Source of the DNA: WHSW01 sp963842795
Lineage (GTDB): Bacteria > Actinomycetota > Thermoleophilia > Solirubrobacterales > 70-9
Direction: 5' to 3'
Assembly: GCA_963842795.1 (NCBI GenBank)
Contig: CAWJHV010000020.1
Span: 1-64,000, forward strand
DNA length: 64,000 bases
Shown here: piece after piece, positions 1-6,960 of the stretch
How the letters are laid out: each line of letters starts with the position of its first letter
Position numbering within the stretch: the stretch's first letter is position 1
The notes under the pieces: generated by a model
Told to the model about the DNA's origin: nothing
The model's input: only the letters and a program-made list of their open reading frames with translations
Database searches by the model: none
Translations under genes and position numbers: made by a program

Positions 1-860
1 GAGGTCTCGCCTTCGGCTTCGACTTCCTCGGAGGACTGCTCCTCGGTCTCGTTGTCAGCTTCGTCGGCGGGCGCCTGATCGTCGCCCTCCGCCTGCTCTT
101 CGTCTGAAGTCTCGGCCGCCGGCTCCTCGGCCGCGGGCTCCTGCTCGTCGGCGGGCTCCTCGGCTGCGGGCTCCTCCTCGGCTGCAGGCTCCTCGGCCGC
201 GGGCTTCTCCTCGGCCGGGGTCTCCTCCTCGGCCGCGGGGTCCTCGGCCGCAGGCTCCTCCTCGGCGGGCTCCTCTGCCGCGGGCTTCTCCTCGGCCGCG
301 GGCTCCTCCGCGGGAGCTTCCTCGGCGGCCGGGGGCTCGCCCGTGACCAGGCCCTGCTCGGCGATCTGGGCGAGCTGGCGGCCGAGTCCGGAGATCATGT
401 TCGAGAGGCCGGCCACCAGGCCGGTGAGCGGGCTCGCCGCCAGGCCCACGAGCTGACCGTGGAGCACGTCGAGGCCGGGCAGCCTGGCGATCGCGGCGAA
501 GCTCTCGGGATCGAGCGCCTCGCCGTCCATGAAACCGCCCTTGTAGACGAGCACCCCGTGCTCGCGGGAGAAGGTCGAGATCGCCTTCGCGGCGATCACC
601 GCGTCGCCGTTGATCAGCGTCAGCGCGGTCGGGCCGACGAGCAGATCGTCGAGGCCCTCGCTGCCGGCGCCCTCGGCGGCGCGCTTGGCGAGGCGGTTCT
701 TGACCACCTTGAAGACCGCGTCGGCCTCGGTGAGGTTGCGCCGCAGGTCGGCGGCACCGGTGACGCTGATCCCGCGGTAGTCGATGGCGAAGATCGCGTC
801 CGCGCCCTTGAGGTCGTCGGTGAGCTCCGCGACCGCTGCTTCCTTCTGCGCTCTGTCCAT
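1..860 (-). CDS. rplJ: 50S ribosomal protein L10 (bL10) with long acidic C-terminal tail, 3' end outside window
   Basis: bL10 forms the base of the ribosomal stalk that carries L7/L12 dimers and recruits translation factors. From the ATG at 858-860 the frame stays open to the window edge (286 codons, no stop). Residues 1 to about 170 read as a normal L10: an early 'DYRGIS' segment, then 'KVVKNRLAKRA', then a helical end with 'LARQ/IAEQG'-type residues. From about residue 175 to at least 286 the protein is almost only Glu, Ala and Pro with repeated PAAEE units, unlike the usual 165-180 residue family length. It is the last visible gene of the ribosomal cluster; rplL probably follows outside the window. 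An attenuator-like hairpin precedes it. The identification is firm; the role of the tail is unknown. Confidence 0.93.
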   Translation of the reverse strand, partial: MDRAQKEAAVAELTDDLKGADAIFAIDYRGISVTGAADLRRNLTEADAVFKVVKNRLAKRAAEGAGSEGLDDLLVGPTALTLINGDAVIAAKAISTFSREHGVLVYKGGFMDGEALDPESFAAIARLPGLDVLHGQLVGLAASPLTGLVAGLSNMISGLGRQLAQIAEQGLVTGEPPAAEEAPAEEPAAEEKPAAEEPAEEEPAAEDPAAEEETPAEEKPAAEEPAAEEEPAAEEPADEQEPAAEEPAAETSDEEQAEGDDQAPADEADNETEEQSSEEVEAEGET

Positions 861-1010
861 CTGAAGTCTCTTCTGGTCGTCCGCCGGAACGAAAAAGAGC
901 CTGCGCGCAGGCAGGCTCGAGAAGCTCGTGCTTTCGATCCTCACCTGCGCCGGTCTTCCGGGCCCGCTCGCTTTCGCGGACCCCGCCGACGGTCTCGGGC
1001 GGGTCTGTGG
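861..1010 (-). promoter_or_regulatory. Candidate L10-leader (autoregulatory 5' UTR of rplJ)
   Basis: The roughly 150 nt before rplJ hold no gene. They contain an 'AGACCGGCGCAGGTGA' stretch (about 942-957 on the minus strand), a variable arm, and a GCCTGC-rich arm ending in a hairpin with a T run. This order resembles the ribosomal L10 leader RNA family, in which the L10(L12) complex binds its own mRNA. The assignment is by general resemblance only; a covariance-model search would decide it. Confidence 0.42.
892..918 (-). terminator. Intrinsic terminator / attenuator ahead of rplJ
   Basis: On the minus strand an 8-bp perfect stem (GAGCCTGC / GCAGGCTC, 911-918 with 897-904) closes a 6-nt loop and is followed at once by TTTTTC. 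It lies only about 32 nt upstream of the rplJ start, so it would act inside the rplJ leader, not at the end of a gene. An upstream GCGCAGG (944-950) can pair with CCTGCGC (905-911) in the loop, which offers an alternative fold. Confidence 0.7.
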
Positions 1011-1065
1011 AGGCGCGATGGTAGCGGATCGCCGGCGCCGCGCCGGCGTGCGTCGGCCTCCGCCC

Positions 1066-1392
1066 CTACGCGGAGGAAACCCGCCGCTCGGCGAGGTGGC
1101 GTCGGAGCGCGGCGAGGCGCGTGTCCCACTCGCCGCCGACCTCGGCCATCCAGGTCATCGCCTCGGCCATCGGCGCCGGGGTCAGGTGGTAGAGGACCTC
1201 GCGGCCGGCGCGCCGGTCGGCGACCAGGTCGGCGCCGGCGAGGCTGAGCAGATGCTTGTTGATCGCCTGCCGGCTCACCGGGAGCTCGCGGGCGAGCTGG
1301 GTTGCGGAGGCCTCGCCGCGCGAGCCGATCAGCTCGAGCACCTCGCGGCGGGTCGCGTCGGAGAGCGCCGCGAACACCTGGTCGGCGGCCAT
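1066..1392 (-). CDS. ArsR/SmtB-family winged-helix repressor
   Basis: A 108-residue DNA-binding regulator. It opens 'MAADQVFAALSDATRREVLELI', continues with a recognition helix 'LPVSRQAINKHL' and a wing 'AGREVLYHLTP', the usual layout of stand-alone ArsR-type winged helices. There is no Cys metal-binding pair, so it is unlikely to be a classic metal sensor. It starts at the ATG 1390-1392, which overlaps by one base the TGA of the upstream SRPBCC gene (TGATG), so the two are probably translationally coupled. ArsR proteins paired with SRPBCC (AHSA1) proteins commonly repress their own operon, and dyads of the expected kind lie just upstream of the pair (1767-1811). Family confident, ligand unknown. 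Confidence 0.88.
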   Translation of the reverse strand: MAADQVFAALSDATRREVLELIGSRGEASATQLARELPVSRQAINKHLLSLAGADLVADRRAGREVLYHLTPAPMAEAMTWMAEVGGEWDTRLAALRRHLAERRVSSA

Positions 1393-1751
1393 CAGCCGAC
1401 GGCGCAGAGCTCGGGCGAGCGCGCGTCGGCCGGATCCAGGTCGCGCAGCGGCCGCGACTCGACCACACGCACCAGGGTGCCCTCGGGCTCCGGCTCGAGC
1501 TCGATCTCGACCCGGCTGGATTCCTGCTCGGCCTCGCTCCACCAGAAGACCAGGCGCCGCGGCTCGTCCACCTCCTCGACGAAGCCGCTGCGCTCGCCGT
1601 CGGCGAACTCGATCCGCAGCTCGCCTCCCGGGCGGAGCTCGACCTCTGCGTTCTCGCCGAGCCACTCGCCCAGGCGCTCGGGATCGGTGATCGCGTCCCA
1701 GGCTTCCTCGGGGGTGGCGGGGACGAGCAGCTCGCTCTCGGCCTGATCCAT
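1392..1751 (-). CDS. SRPBCC / AHSA1-type START-domain protein
   Basis: A 119-residue protein. It opens with a beta strand and 'PATPEEAWDAITDPERLGEWLG', the hallmark of the AHSA1/polyketide-cyclase (SRPBCC) fold, followed by alternating strands ('RLVFWWSEAEQES', 'GTLVRVVES') that form the hydrophobic ligand cavity. Family members bind hydrophobic ligands, and many are encoded next to an ArsR repressor, as here. In this pair the SRPBCC gene comes first and the ArsR gene overlaps its stop codon. The gene is divergent from clpP, with about 100 bp of shared promoter DNA that holds two dyads. No specific ligand can be proposed. Confidence 0.85.
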   Translation of the reverse strand: MDQAESELLVPATPEEAWDAITDPERLGEWLGENAEVELRPGGELRIEFADGERSGFVEEVDEPRRLVFWWSEAEQESSRVEIELEPEPEGTLVRVVESRPLRDLDPADARSPELCAVG

Positions 1752-1766
1752 GTCCGGGATCCTAGC

Positions 1767-1811
1767 GCAACCAGGAGGTTGCTATATAGTGCAACCCTTC
1801 AGTTGCACTAT
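1767..1811. promoter_or_regulatory. Two adjacent operator-like inverted repeats between the SRPBCC-arsR pair and clpP
   Basis: The first dyad is GCAACC-AGGA-GGTTGC (1767-1782). The second has 10-bp perfect arms, ATAGTGCAAC and GTTGCACTAT (1786-1795 and 1802-1811), around a 6-nt centre. Both carry a GCAAC/GTTGC half-site, as expected for tandem binding of one dimeric regulator. The TATATAGT between them could be a -10 element. The neighbouring ArsR protein is the obvious candidate ligand. The sites sit about 40-85 bp before the clpP start, so clpP may be affected too. Confidence 0.7.
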
Positions 1812-1851
1812 CGACGCCCCCTACAGGGGGTCAATCCCGAGGAGGGAAGCG

Positions 1852-2490
1852 ATGCCCCTGATTCCGATGGTGATCGAGCAGACGGCCCGCGGCGAGCGCT
1901 CGTTCGACATCTACTCCAGGCTGCTCGGCGAGCGGATCATCTTCCTCGGCCAGCAGATCGACGACGAGATCGCGAACCTGGTCGTCGCCCAGCTCATGCA
2001 CCTGGAGTCCGACGACCCCGACAAGGACATCTTCATCTACATCAACTCGCCCGGCGGCTCGCTGAGCGCGGCGCTGGCGATCTACGACGCGATGCGTTTC
2101 GTCGGCCCCGACGTGCAGACGGTCTGCTTCGGGATCGCGATGTCGGGCGGCTCGCTGATCCTCGCCGGCGGCACCGAGGGCAAGCGCATGTCCCTCCCCA
2201 ACGGGCGCATCCTCATCCACCAGCCGAGCGGCGGCTTCCAGGGCCAGACCACCGACATCGAGATCCACGCCCGCGAGGTGCTCGAGCTGCGCCGGCGGAT
2301 GGAGGAGATCTACGCGCGTCACACAGGCCAGACCGTCGAGCGCATCCACGCCGACGCCGAGCGCGACCGCTTCTTCAGCGCCGCCGAGGCGGTCGAGTAC
2401 GGGCTCGTCGACCGCGTGGTCGAGGAGCGCAAGCTGCCGAAGCGGGTGACCGCCGGCTTCGGGGCCGAGATCGACGGCGAGCCGGACTGA
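1852..2490 (+). CDS. clpP: ATP-dependent Clp protease proteolytic subunit ClpP
   Basis: Serine peptidase subunit that forms the barrel-shaped Clp protease with an AAA+ unfoldase. The 212-residue protein has the full catalytic triad: Ser98 in 'GIAMSGGS', His123 in 'ILIHQP', Asp172 in 'ERDRFF'. The oxyanion-loop Gly residues ('NSPGGSL') are also present. The text around the nucleophile is MSGGS, not the common ASMGA, a variant seen in some actinobacterial paralogues. I chose the ATG at 1852 because GAGGAGGGAAGC precedes it; the frame is open further upstream but would run through the operator dyads. No clpX or second clpP is adjacent, which is unusual, and the gene sits inside a broken ribosomal cluster. 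Confidence 0.93.
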   Translation: MPLIPMVIEQTARGERSFDIYSRLLGERIIFLGQQIDDEIANLVVAQLMHLESDDPDKDIFIYINSPGGSLSAALAIYDAMRFVGPDVQTVCFGIAMSGGSLILAGGTEGKRMSLPNGRILIHQPSGGFQGQTTDIEIHAREVLELRRRMEEIYARHTGQTVERIHADAERDRFFSAAEAVEYGLVDRVVEERKLPKRVTAGFGAEIDGEPD

Positions 2491-2578
2491 TCGCGCGCGC
2501 TCCGGGGCGCACACGACGGCGGCATGGAGACCGTCCGCGCCGACCCCGCACGCCGCCGCGCGCGGCGGATCGAAAGGG

Positions 2579-2607
2579 GTCTCGCTCCCGAATATCGGGA
2601 GCGAGAC
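2579..2607. repeat. Perfect 13-bp inverted repeat with 3-nt centre
   Basis: GTCTCGCTCCCGA, then ATA, then the exact reverse complement. It lies 89 bp after clpP and 100 bp before the next plus-strand gene. There is no T tract on either side, so it is not a classic intrinsic terminator. It could be a U-less actinobacterial terminator or a protein-binding dyad. Confidence 0.75.
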
Positions 2608-2706
2608 ACCGCTCGCAGGGAGGCGGCGGCCCGCGGAGGCGATCGTGCGTACGGCGCCGTGCTTCCGCCCCCCGCTCACGGCACACGGTGCGCGAGACTT
2701 CGCCGC

Positions 2707-3240
2707 ATGAGCGCCACCGGCCGTGACGCGGGCGAGGCCTGCCCCGGCTGCGGGATCGTCCTCCCCCGCGAGGCCGGTCCCACTCACGCCTACATCGCCT
2801 CCTCGCCGGCGTGCTGGGCCCGCTGCGGCGAGGCCCTCGCGCGTGAGTTCGGCGATCCGGAGCGCTTTCGCCTCCACCAGCTGACCGTCGACGCCTACGC
2901 CGTCCAGCACCCCGGCGGCGGCGAGCGGCGGGCGGTCCAGTCGGTCGGCCTGCACCTGATGACCCTGTGTGCGGTGATCGAGCGGGGCGCCGACCCGGCG
3001 CGGGGCCCGGCGCTGCACAAGCGGATCGTCGGGCGGCCGACGTTTCGACGACTCGATCCGCCTTCGTTCGAGGGGCGGATCAGGGCGGCCGACGTGCTCG
3101 CGGCCGAGGACGCCCCCGCGCACCTCGCGCTGGTCCGAGACTGGGCCGAGGACGCCTGGCGCGCCTGGGAGCCGCACCACGGGCAGGTCCGCGCCTGGCT
3201 CGACCAGACGCTGGGAGGCCCTGAAGGAAGCTCGAGCTAG
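2707..3240 (+). CDS. DUF5946 family protein
   Basis: A 177-residue protein that starts with a short zinc-knuckle-like 'CPGCG' and continues 'THAYIASSPACWARCGEAL', 'HQLTVDAYAVQHPG' and 'SVGLHLMTLCAV', the recurring pattern of the DUF5946 family. Conserved Cys and His residues suggest metal binding, but no reaction is known. The ATG at 2707 was chosen because the family homology begins there; the open frame upstream runs through the 2579-2607 palindrome. Its TAG overlaps the rplA stop in convergent orientation (3237-3240). It is on the opposite strand to the ribosomal genes around it. Confidence 0.75.
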   Translation: MSATGRDAGEACPGCGIVLPREAGPTHAYIASSPACWARCGEALAREFGDPERFRLHQLTVDAYAVQHPGGGERRAVQSVGLHLMTLCAVIERGADPARGPALHKRIVGRPTFRRLDPPSFEGRIRAADVLAAEDAPAHLALVRDWAEDAWRAWEPHHGQVRAWLDQTLGGPEGSSS

Positions 3241-4019
3241 GCGGTCGCGGGCTCGGCGGTGGCCTCGGCGTCCGAGGCCTCGGCGCCGTTGCCCGAGGGC
3301 AGGTCGGCGAGGATCTCGGACTCGCGGGTGCGCGAGGCGTCGACCCGGACGCCCGGACCCATCGAGGTCGCGAGGGTGATCGAGAGCAGGTAGCGGCCCT
3401 TGGCGGCGGCCGGCTTCGCCCGGACGATCTCGTCGACGATCGCGGCGTAGTTCTCGAGCAGCGAGCGCTCGTCGAAGCTCGCCTTGCCGATCGTCAGGTG
3501 GATGATCCCCTGGCGGTCGGTGCGGTACTCGACCTTGCCGGCCTTCGCCTCCTCGACCGCCTTGCCGACGTCGTCCGTGACCGTGCCCACCTTCGGGTTC
3601 GGCATCTTGCCCTGCGGGCCCAGCACCCGCCCGAGCTTCGACACCACCGGGCCCATCAGCGCCGGGGTCGCGATCGCGACGTCGAAGTCTGTCCAGCCGT
3701 CGGAGACCCGGTCGGCGAGCTCCTGCGCGCCGACGAAGTCCGCGCCGGCCTCGTTCGCGGCCCGCGCCGCGTCGCCCTCGGCGAAAACGGCGACGCTGAT
3801 CGACTTGCCGAGGCCGTTGGGAAGCGCGAGCGTTCCGCGCAGCTGCTCCTCGGCGTGGCGGACGTTGACCCCGAGGCGCATGTGGACCTCGATCGTCTGG
3901 TCGAACTTGGCGGTCGCCGTCTGCTTGACGAGCGAGACCGCCTCGGCGGGCGTGTAGGCGTGGGTGCGATCGACCTCGCCGATCGCCTCCCGGTAGCGCT
4001 TGCCGCGGTGGCGGGCCAT
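3237..4019 (-). CDS. rplA: 50S ribosomal protein L1 (uL1)
   Basis: L1 forms the mobile L1 stalk that guides tRNA exit, and in many bacteria it represses its own operon. The 260-residue protein has the usual start 'MARHRGKRYREA', the central 'MPNPKVGTVT' loop and 'GPQGKMP', and the late 'RTDRQGIIHLTIGK' RNA-binding segment. About 25 residues at the C-terminus are Ala/Glu/Thr rich and extend slightly past the normal end. Its ATG overlaps the rplK stop by one base (TGATG), so the two genes are coupled. The stop overlaps the DUF5946 stop on the other strand. Confidence 0.97.
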   Translation of the reverse strand: MARHRGKRYREAIGEVDRTHAYTPAEAVSLVKQTATAKFDQTIEVHMRLGVNVRHAEEQLRGTLALPNGLGKSISVAVFAEGDAARAANEAGADFVGAQELADRVSDGWTDFDVAIATPALMGPVVSKLGRVLGPQGKMPNPKVGTVTDDVGKAVEEAKAGKVEYRTDRQGIIHLTIGKASFDERSLLENYAAIVDEIVRAKPAAAKGRYLLSITLATSMGPGVRVDASRTRESEILADLPSGNGAEASDAEATAEPATA

Positions 4020-4453
4020 CAGGCGTCCACCCCTTCGACCAGGACGCCCATCGAGCGCGCGGTGCCGGCGATGATCTTCGAGGCCGCGTCGAGGTCGTTG
4101 GCGTTCAGGTCCGGCATCTTGCGCTCGGCGATCTCGCGGCATTGGGCGGCGCTGAGCGTGCCCACCTTCTCGCGGTTGGGCTCGCCGGAGCCCTTCTCGA
4201 TCCCGAGCGCCTCGCGGATCAGCACCGCCGCCGGCGGCGTCTTGGTGATGAAGTCGAACGAGCGGTCCTCGTAGACCGTGATCTCGACCGGGATGATCGT
4301 CCCGGCGTCGGCCTGCGTGCGCGAGTTGAACGCCTTGCAGAACTCCATGATGTTGACCCCGTGCTGGCCGAGCGCAGGGCCTACCGGCGGCGCCGGGTTC
4401 GCCGCGCCCGCCGGGATCTGGAGCTTGATCAGGGTGAGGACCTTCTTCGCCAT
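4019..4453 (-). CDS. rplK: 50S ribosomal protein L11 (uL11)
   Basis: L11 is part of the GTPase-associated centre and is needed for the stringent response. The 144-residue protein matches the family end to end: 'LQIPAGAANPAPPVGPALGQHGVNIMEFCKAFN' (Pro-rich hinge and loop) near the N-terminus and 'GTARSMGVLVEG' in the rRNA-binding C-terminal domain. It is normally directly downstream of nusG. Here 3.5 kb with three unrelated genes separates the two, so rplK must have its own promoter in 4454-4645; I see no clear -35/-10 pair there. Confidence 0.97.
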   Translation of the reverse strand: MAKKVLTLIKLQIPAGAANPAPPVGPALGQHGVNIMEFCKAFNSRTQADAGTIIPVEITVYEDRSFDFITKTPPAAVLIREALGIEKGSGEPNREKVGTLSAAQCREIAERKMPDLNANDLDAASKIIAGTARSMGVLVEGVDA

Positions 4454-4567
4454 AGCGGCGGCCGAGGATACAGAGGCGGATCGGGGACGCGCACGAGGCC
4501 GGCGGGCGGCCTGGGGGGCGCCCCGAGATCACCGCGAGGCTCGCGGCGGCGGGCCGCGCGGAACGCC

Positions 4568-4608
4568 ACTGGCGCATTTCGCTGAATGGTTCAGCGTTAT
4601 GCGCCAGT
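4568..4608. repeat. 41-bp near-perfect palindrome between rplK and the patB-like gene
   Basis: Arms of 10 bp (ACTGGCGCAT / ATGCGCCAGT) and 7 bp (CGCTGAA / TTCAGCG) are separated by a symmetric TT/TT mismatch, with a 3-nt TGG centre. It sits between two divergent genes, 37 bp before the chosen patB-like start and 115 bp before rplK. It could be an operator for a dimeric regulator or a leader hairpin. Confidence 0.75.
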
Positions 4609-4645
4609 CGCGGCCTTGGCGGCCCGCCGCGCTAGGTTCAACGGC

Positions 4646-5797
4646 TTGAGCACCGACGCGCATCTGATCGACCTCGACCTCGACCGGCTGCGGGAGCGGC
4701 GGAGCGCGAAGTGGACGTGGTACGAGCCCGATGTGCTGCCGGCATGGGTCGCCGAGATGGACTTCCCGGTCGCGGCGCCCGTGCGGGCGGCGCTCGCCCG
4801 GGCGGTGGAGCTCGACGACCTCGGCTATGCGAACCCCGACGCGGCCGGCCTCGGCGACGCGGTCGCCGGGTTCTGCGGGCGGCGGCTCGGGTTCGAGGTC
4901 GACCCGGCCCAGGTCACGCCGCTCAACGACGTCGTGGCCGGGTTGGCGGAGCTCGTCCGGGTGCTGACCGCGCCCGGGGACGGGGTGATCGTCAACCCGC
5001 CCGTCTACCACCCGTTCTTCAGCCTGATCGAGCAGGCCGGACGACGGGTGGTCGAGGTCGGGCTGGTGGGCGGGCGCGAGCTCGACGTCGAGGGCATCGA
5101 CCGCGCCTTCGCCGCCGGAGCGCGGGTGCTCTTCCTCTGCAACCCCCACAACCCCACCGGCGGAGTCCTCGGGCGGGACGAGCTCGAGCGGGTGGCGCGG
5201 ATCGCCGCCGCGCACGACGGCTGGGTCCTGGCCGACGAGATCCACGCGCCGATGGTCCTGCCCGGCGCCGAGCACGTCGGGTTTCTCGGCCTCAACACGG
5301 ATGCCGCCGCGCGGGGAATCGTGCTCACCTCGGCCTCGAAGGCCTTCAACCTCGCCGGGCTGAAATGCGCCGTGGCGATCACGGCCGGCGACCCGGCCCG
5401 CTCCGAGGTCGCCAGGCTGCCGGAGATCGCCCGCCACTGCGGCCATCTCGGGGCGCTCGCCACGGCCGTCGCCTTCCGCGACGGCGACGAGTGGCTCGAC
5501 GCCGTCAACGCGCGGCTCGACGCCAACCGGCGCCTGCTCGCGGAGCTGCTCGCCGAGCGCCTGCCAACGGTCGGCTATACCGAGCCCGCCGCCGGGTACC
5601 TCGCCTGGCTCGACTGCCGCGAGCTCGGGCTCGGCGACGATCCCGCGGCGACCTTCCTCGAGCGCGGCCGGGTCGCGCTCAGCCCGGGACCGCAGTTCGG
5701 TCCGGGCGGCGAGGGCTTCGCGCGGCTCAACTACGCCACCTCGCCCGCACTGCTCGAGCGGATCGTCGAACGAATGGCGGCGGCGGTCGCCGGATGA
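4646..5797 (+). CDS. PatB/MalY-type PLP-dependent C-S lyase / aminotransferase
   Basis: Fold-type I PLP enzyme of the cystathionine beta-lyase (PatB/MalY) group, which cleaves C-S bonds of cystathionine or other cysteine conjugates. The 383-residue protein opens with the family signature 'KWTWYEPDVLPAWVAEMDF', has 'NPHNPTGG' at about 166-173, 'ADEIHAP' around 196-202 and the Schiff-base lysine in 'SASKAFNLAGLK' (about Lys232). I chose the TTG at 4646 because family homology starts just after it and an upstream start would translate the 41-bp palindrome. Its stop overlaps the start of the amidohydrolase gene (ATGA), so the two are co-translated. The exact substrate is unknown. Confidence 0.85.
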   Translation: MSTDAHLIDLDLDRLRERRSAKWTWYEPDVLPAWVAEMDFPVAAPVRAALARAVELDDLGYANPDAAGLGDAVAGFCGRRLGFEVDPAQVTPLNDVVAGLAELVRVLTAPGDGVIVNPPVYHPFFSLIEQAGRRVVEVGLVGGRELDVEGIDRAFAAGARVLFLCNPHNPTGGVLGRDELERVARIAAAHDGWVLADEIHAPMVLPGAEHVGFLGLNTDAAARGIVLTSASKAFNLAGLKCAVAITAGDPARSEVARLPEIARHCGHLGALATAVAFRDGDEWLDAVNARLDANRRLLAELLAERLPTVGYTEPAAGYLAWLDCRELGLGDDPAATFLERGRVALSPGPQFGPGGEGFARLNYATSPALLERIVERMAAAVAG

Positions 5798-6960
5798 GCC
5801 CACCGCGCTCCGACCCGGTCGACGACCTCGCCGTCCCCTGGTGGCGGGCGCTGGTCGCCGCCCACGGGTCGTTCGAGCTCTTCGACGCCCATACGCACGT
5901 CGGCCAGAACGACCCGGACGGCTACAGGCAGACGCCCGCCGAGCTGGTCGCCGGCCTCGCCCGTGCCGGCTCGCGCGCCGCCGTCTTCGCGATGCACGAG
6001 CCCGCCGGCTACCGCGAGGCGAACGACTTCGTGATCGCGGCCGCCGCCGAGTCTGGCGGCGTCCTCGTCCCCTATTGCCGCGTCGACCCGCACGACGGCG
6101 CCGTGGCCGAGGCCGAACGGGCGCTGGACGCCGGCGCGCGCGGGATCAAGCTCCACCCGCGGGCCGAGGGCTTCGCCCTCGACCAGCCCGCGGTCCGCGA
6201 CCTCGTCGCGATCGCCGACGAGCGCCGGCTCCCGGTGATGATCCACGCCGGGCGGGGCATCCCCGCGCTCGGCCGCCACTCGCTCGAGCTCGCGAGCGAG
6301 TTCGCCGACGCGCGCCTGATCCTGGCCCACGCAGCGGTCTCGGACCTCGCCTGGCTGTGGCGGGAGATGCCGGCACATCCGAACCTGCTGATCGACACGT
6401 CGTGGTGGAACCCGGCCGACATGTACGCGCTCTTCCGGCTCGTGCCCCCGGGCCAGATCGTCTGGGCGAGCGACTCGCCCTACGCGCACCCGCTCCAGTC
6501 GGTGGTCATGCACCTGCGCTACGCGGTCGAGGCCGGCCTCGGCGACGAGGCGCTGCGCAGCGTGGCCGGAGAGCAGATGCTGCGCGTTCTCGAGGGCGCC
6601 GAGCTGCTCTCGCCGCCGGGGCCCGCCGCGGCGGAGCCGGAGGCCCTCGACCCGCTGCTCGCGCGGGTCGTCTCGCACCTGGTGGCCGCGGTCGGCGTCG
6701 CCGTTGCCGAGCAGGACCCGTCCGAGCAGGTGGCGCTGGCGCGGCTCGCGTGCGCGGTCGAGGACGCCCCCGAGGCCGAGCTCTACGCCGAGGTCGCCGC
6801 GATCCTCGACCGGGTCCCCGAGCACTTCCCCCAGCCGGAGGGACTGCGGTACGCGACCGGGGCGCGGATGATCGTCTTCGCGATTGCGATCGCCCGCACC
6901 CCTCACGCCCCGAACGCGATCGGCGCCCCGGCGCGGAGCCCGAGCCGCGACGAGCCCTAG
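5794..6960 (+). CDS. Amidohydrolase-superfamily (amidohydrolase_2) metal-dependent hydrolase
   Basis: A 388-residue TIM-barrel hydrolase. Metal ligands are visible as HxH in 'FDAHTHVGQ' (about residues 30-37), 'GIKLHPRAEG', 'MIHAGRG', 'LAHAAVS' and a terminal Asp in 'WASDSPYAHP', the set expected for the amidohydrolase_2 (COG2159) group that includes decarboxylases and lactonases. Roughly the last 110 residues, after 'GAELLSPPG', are Ala/Glu-rich helices not typical of the core fold. The start overlaps the PatB-like gene by ATGA. The stop overlaps the Ig-like gene on the other strand (6957-6960). Substrate unknown. Confidence 0.82.
   Translation: MSPPRSDPVDDLAVPWWRALVAAHGSFELFDAHTHVGQNDPDGYRQTPAELVAGLARAGSRAAVFAMHEPAGYREANDFVIAAAAESGGVLVPYCRVDPHDGAVAEAERALDAGARGIKLHPRAEGFALDQPAVRDLVAIADERRLPVMIHAGRGIPALGRHSLELASEFADARLILAHAAVSDLAWLWREMPAHPNLLIDTSWWNPADMYALFRLVPPGQIVWASDSPYAHPLQSVVMHLRYAVEAGLGDEALRSVAGEQMLRVLEGAELLSPPGPAAAEPEALDPLLARVVSHLVAAVGVAVAEQDPSEQVALARLACAVEDAPEAELYAEVAAILDRVPEHFPQPEGLRYATGARMIVFAIAIARTPHAPNAIGAPARSPSRDEP

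Noticed and set aside
1302..2726. Long Arg/Pro/Ala-rich open frames overlapping clpP and many other genes
   Set aside because: They are shadows of real genes in very GC-rich DNA: extreme Arg/Pro/Gly/Ala content, no ribosome-binding site, no domain, and the opposite or shifted frame has clear homology.
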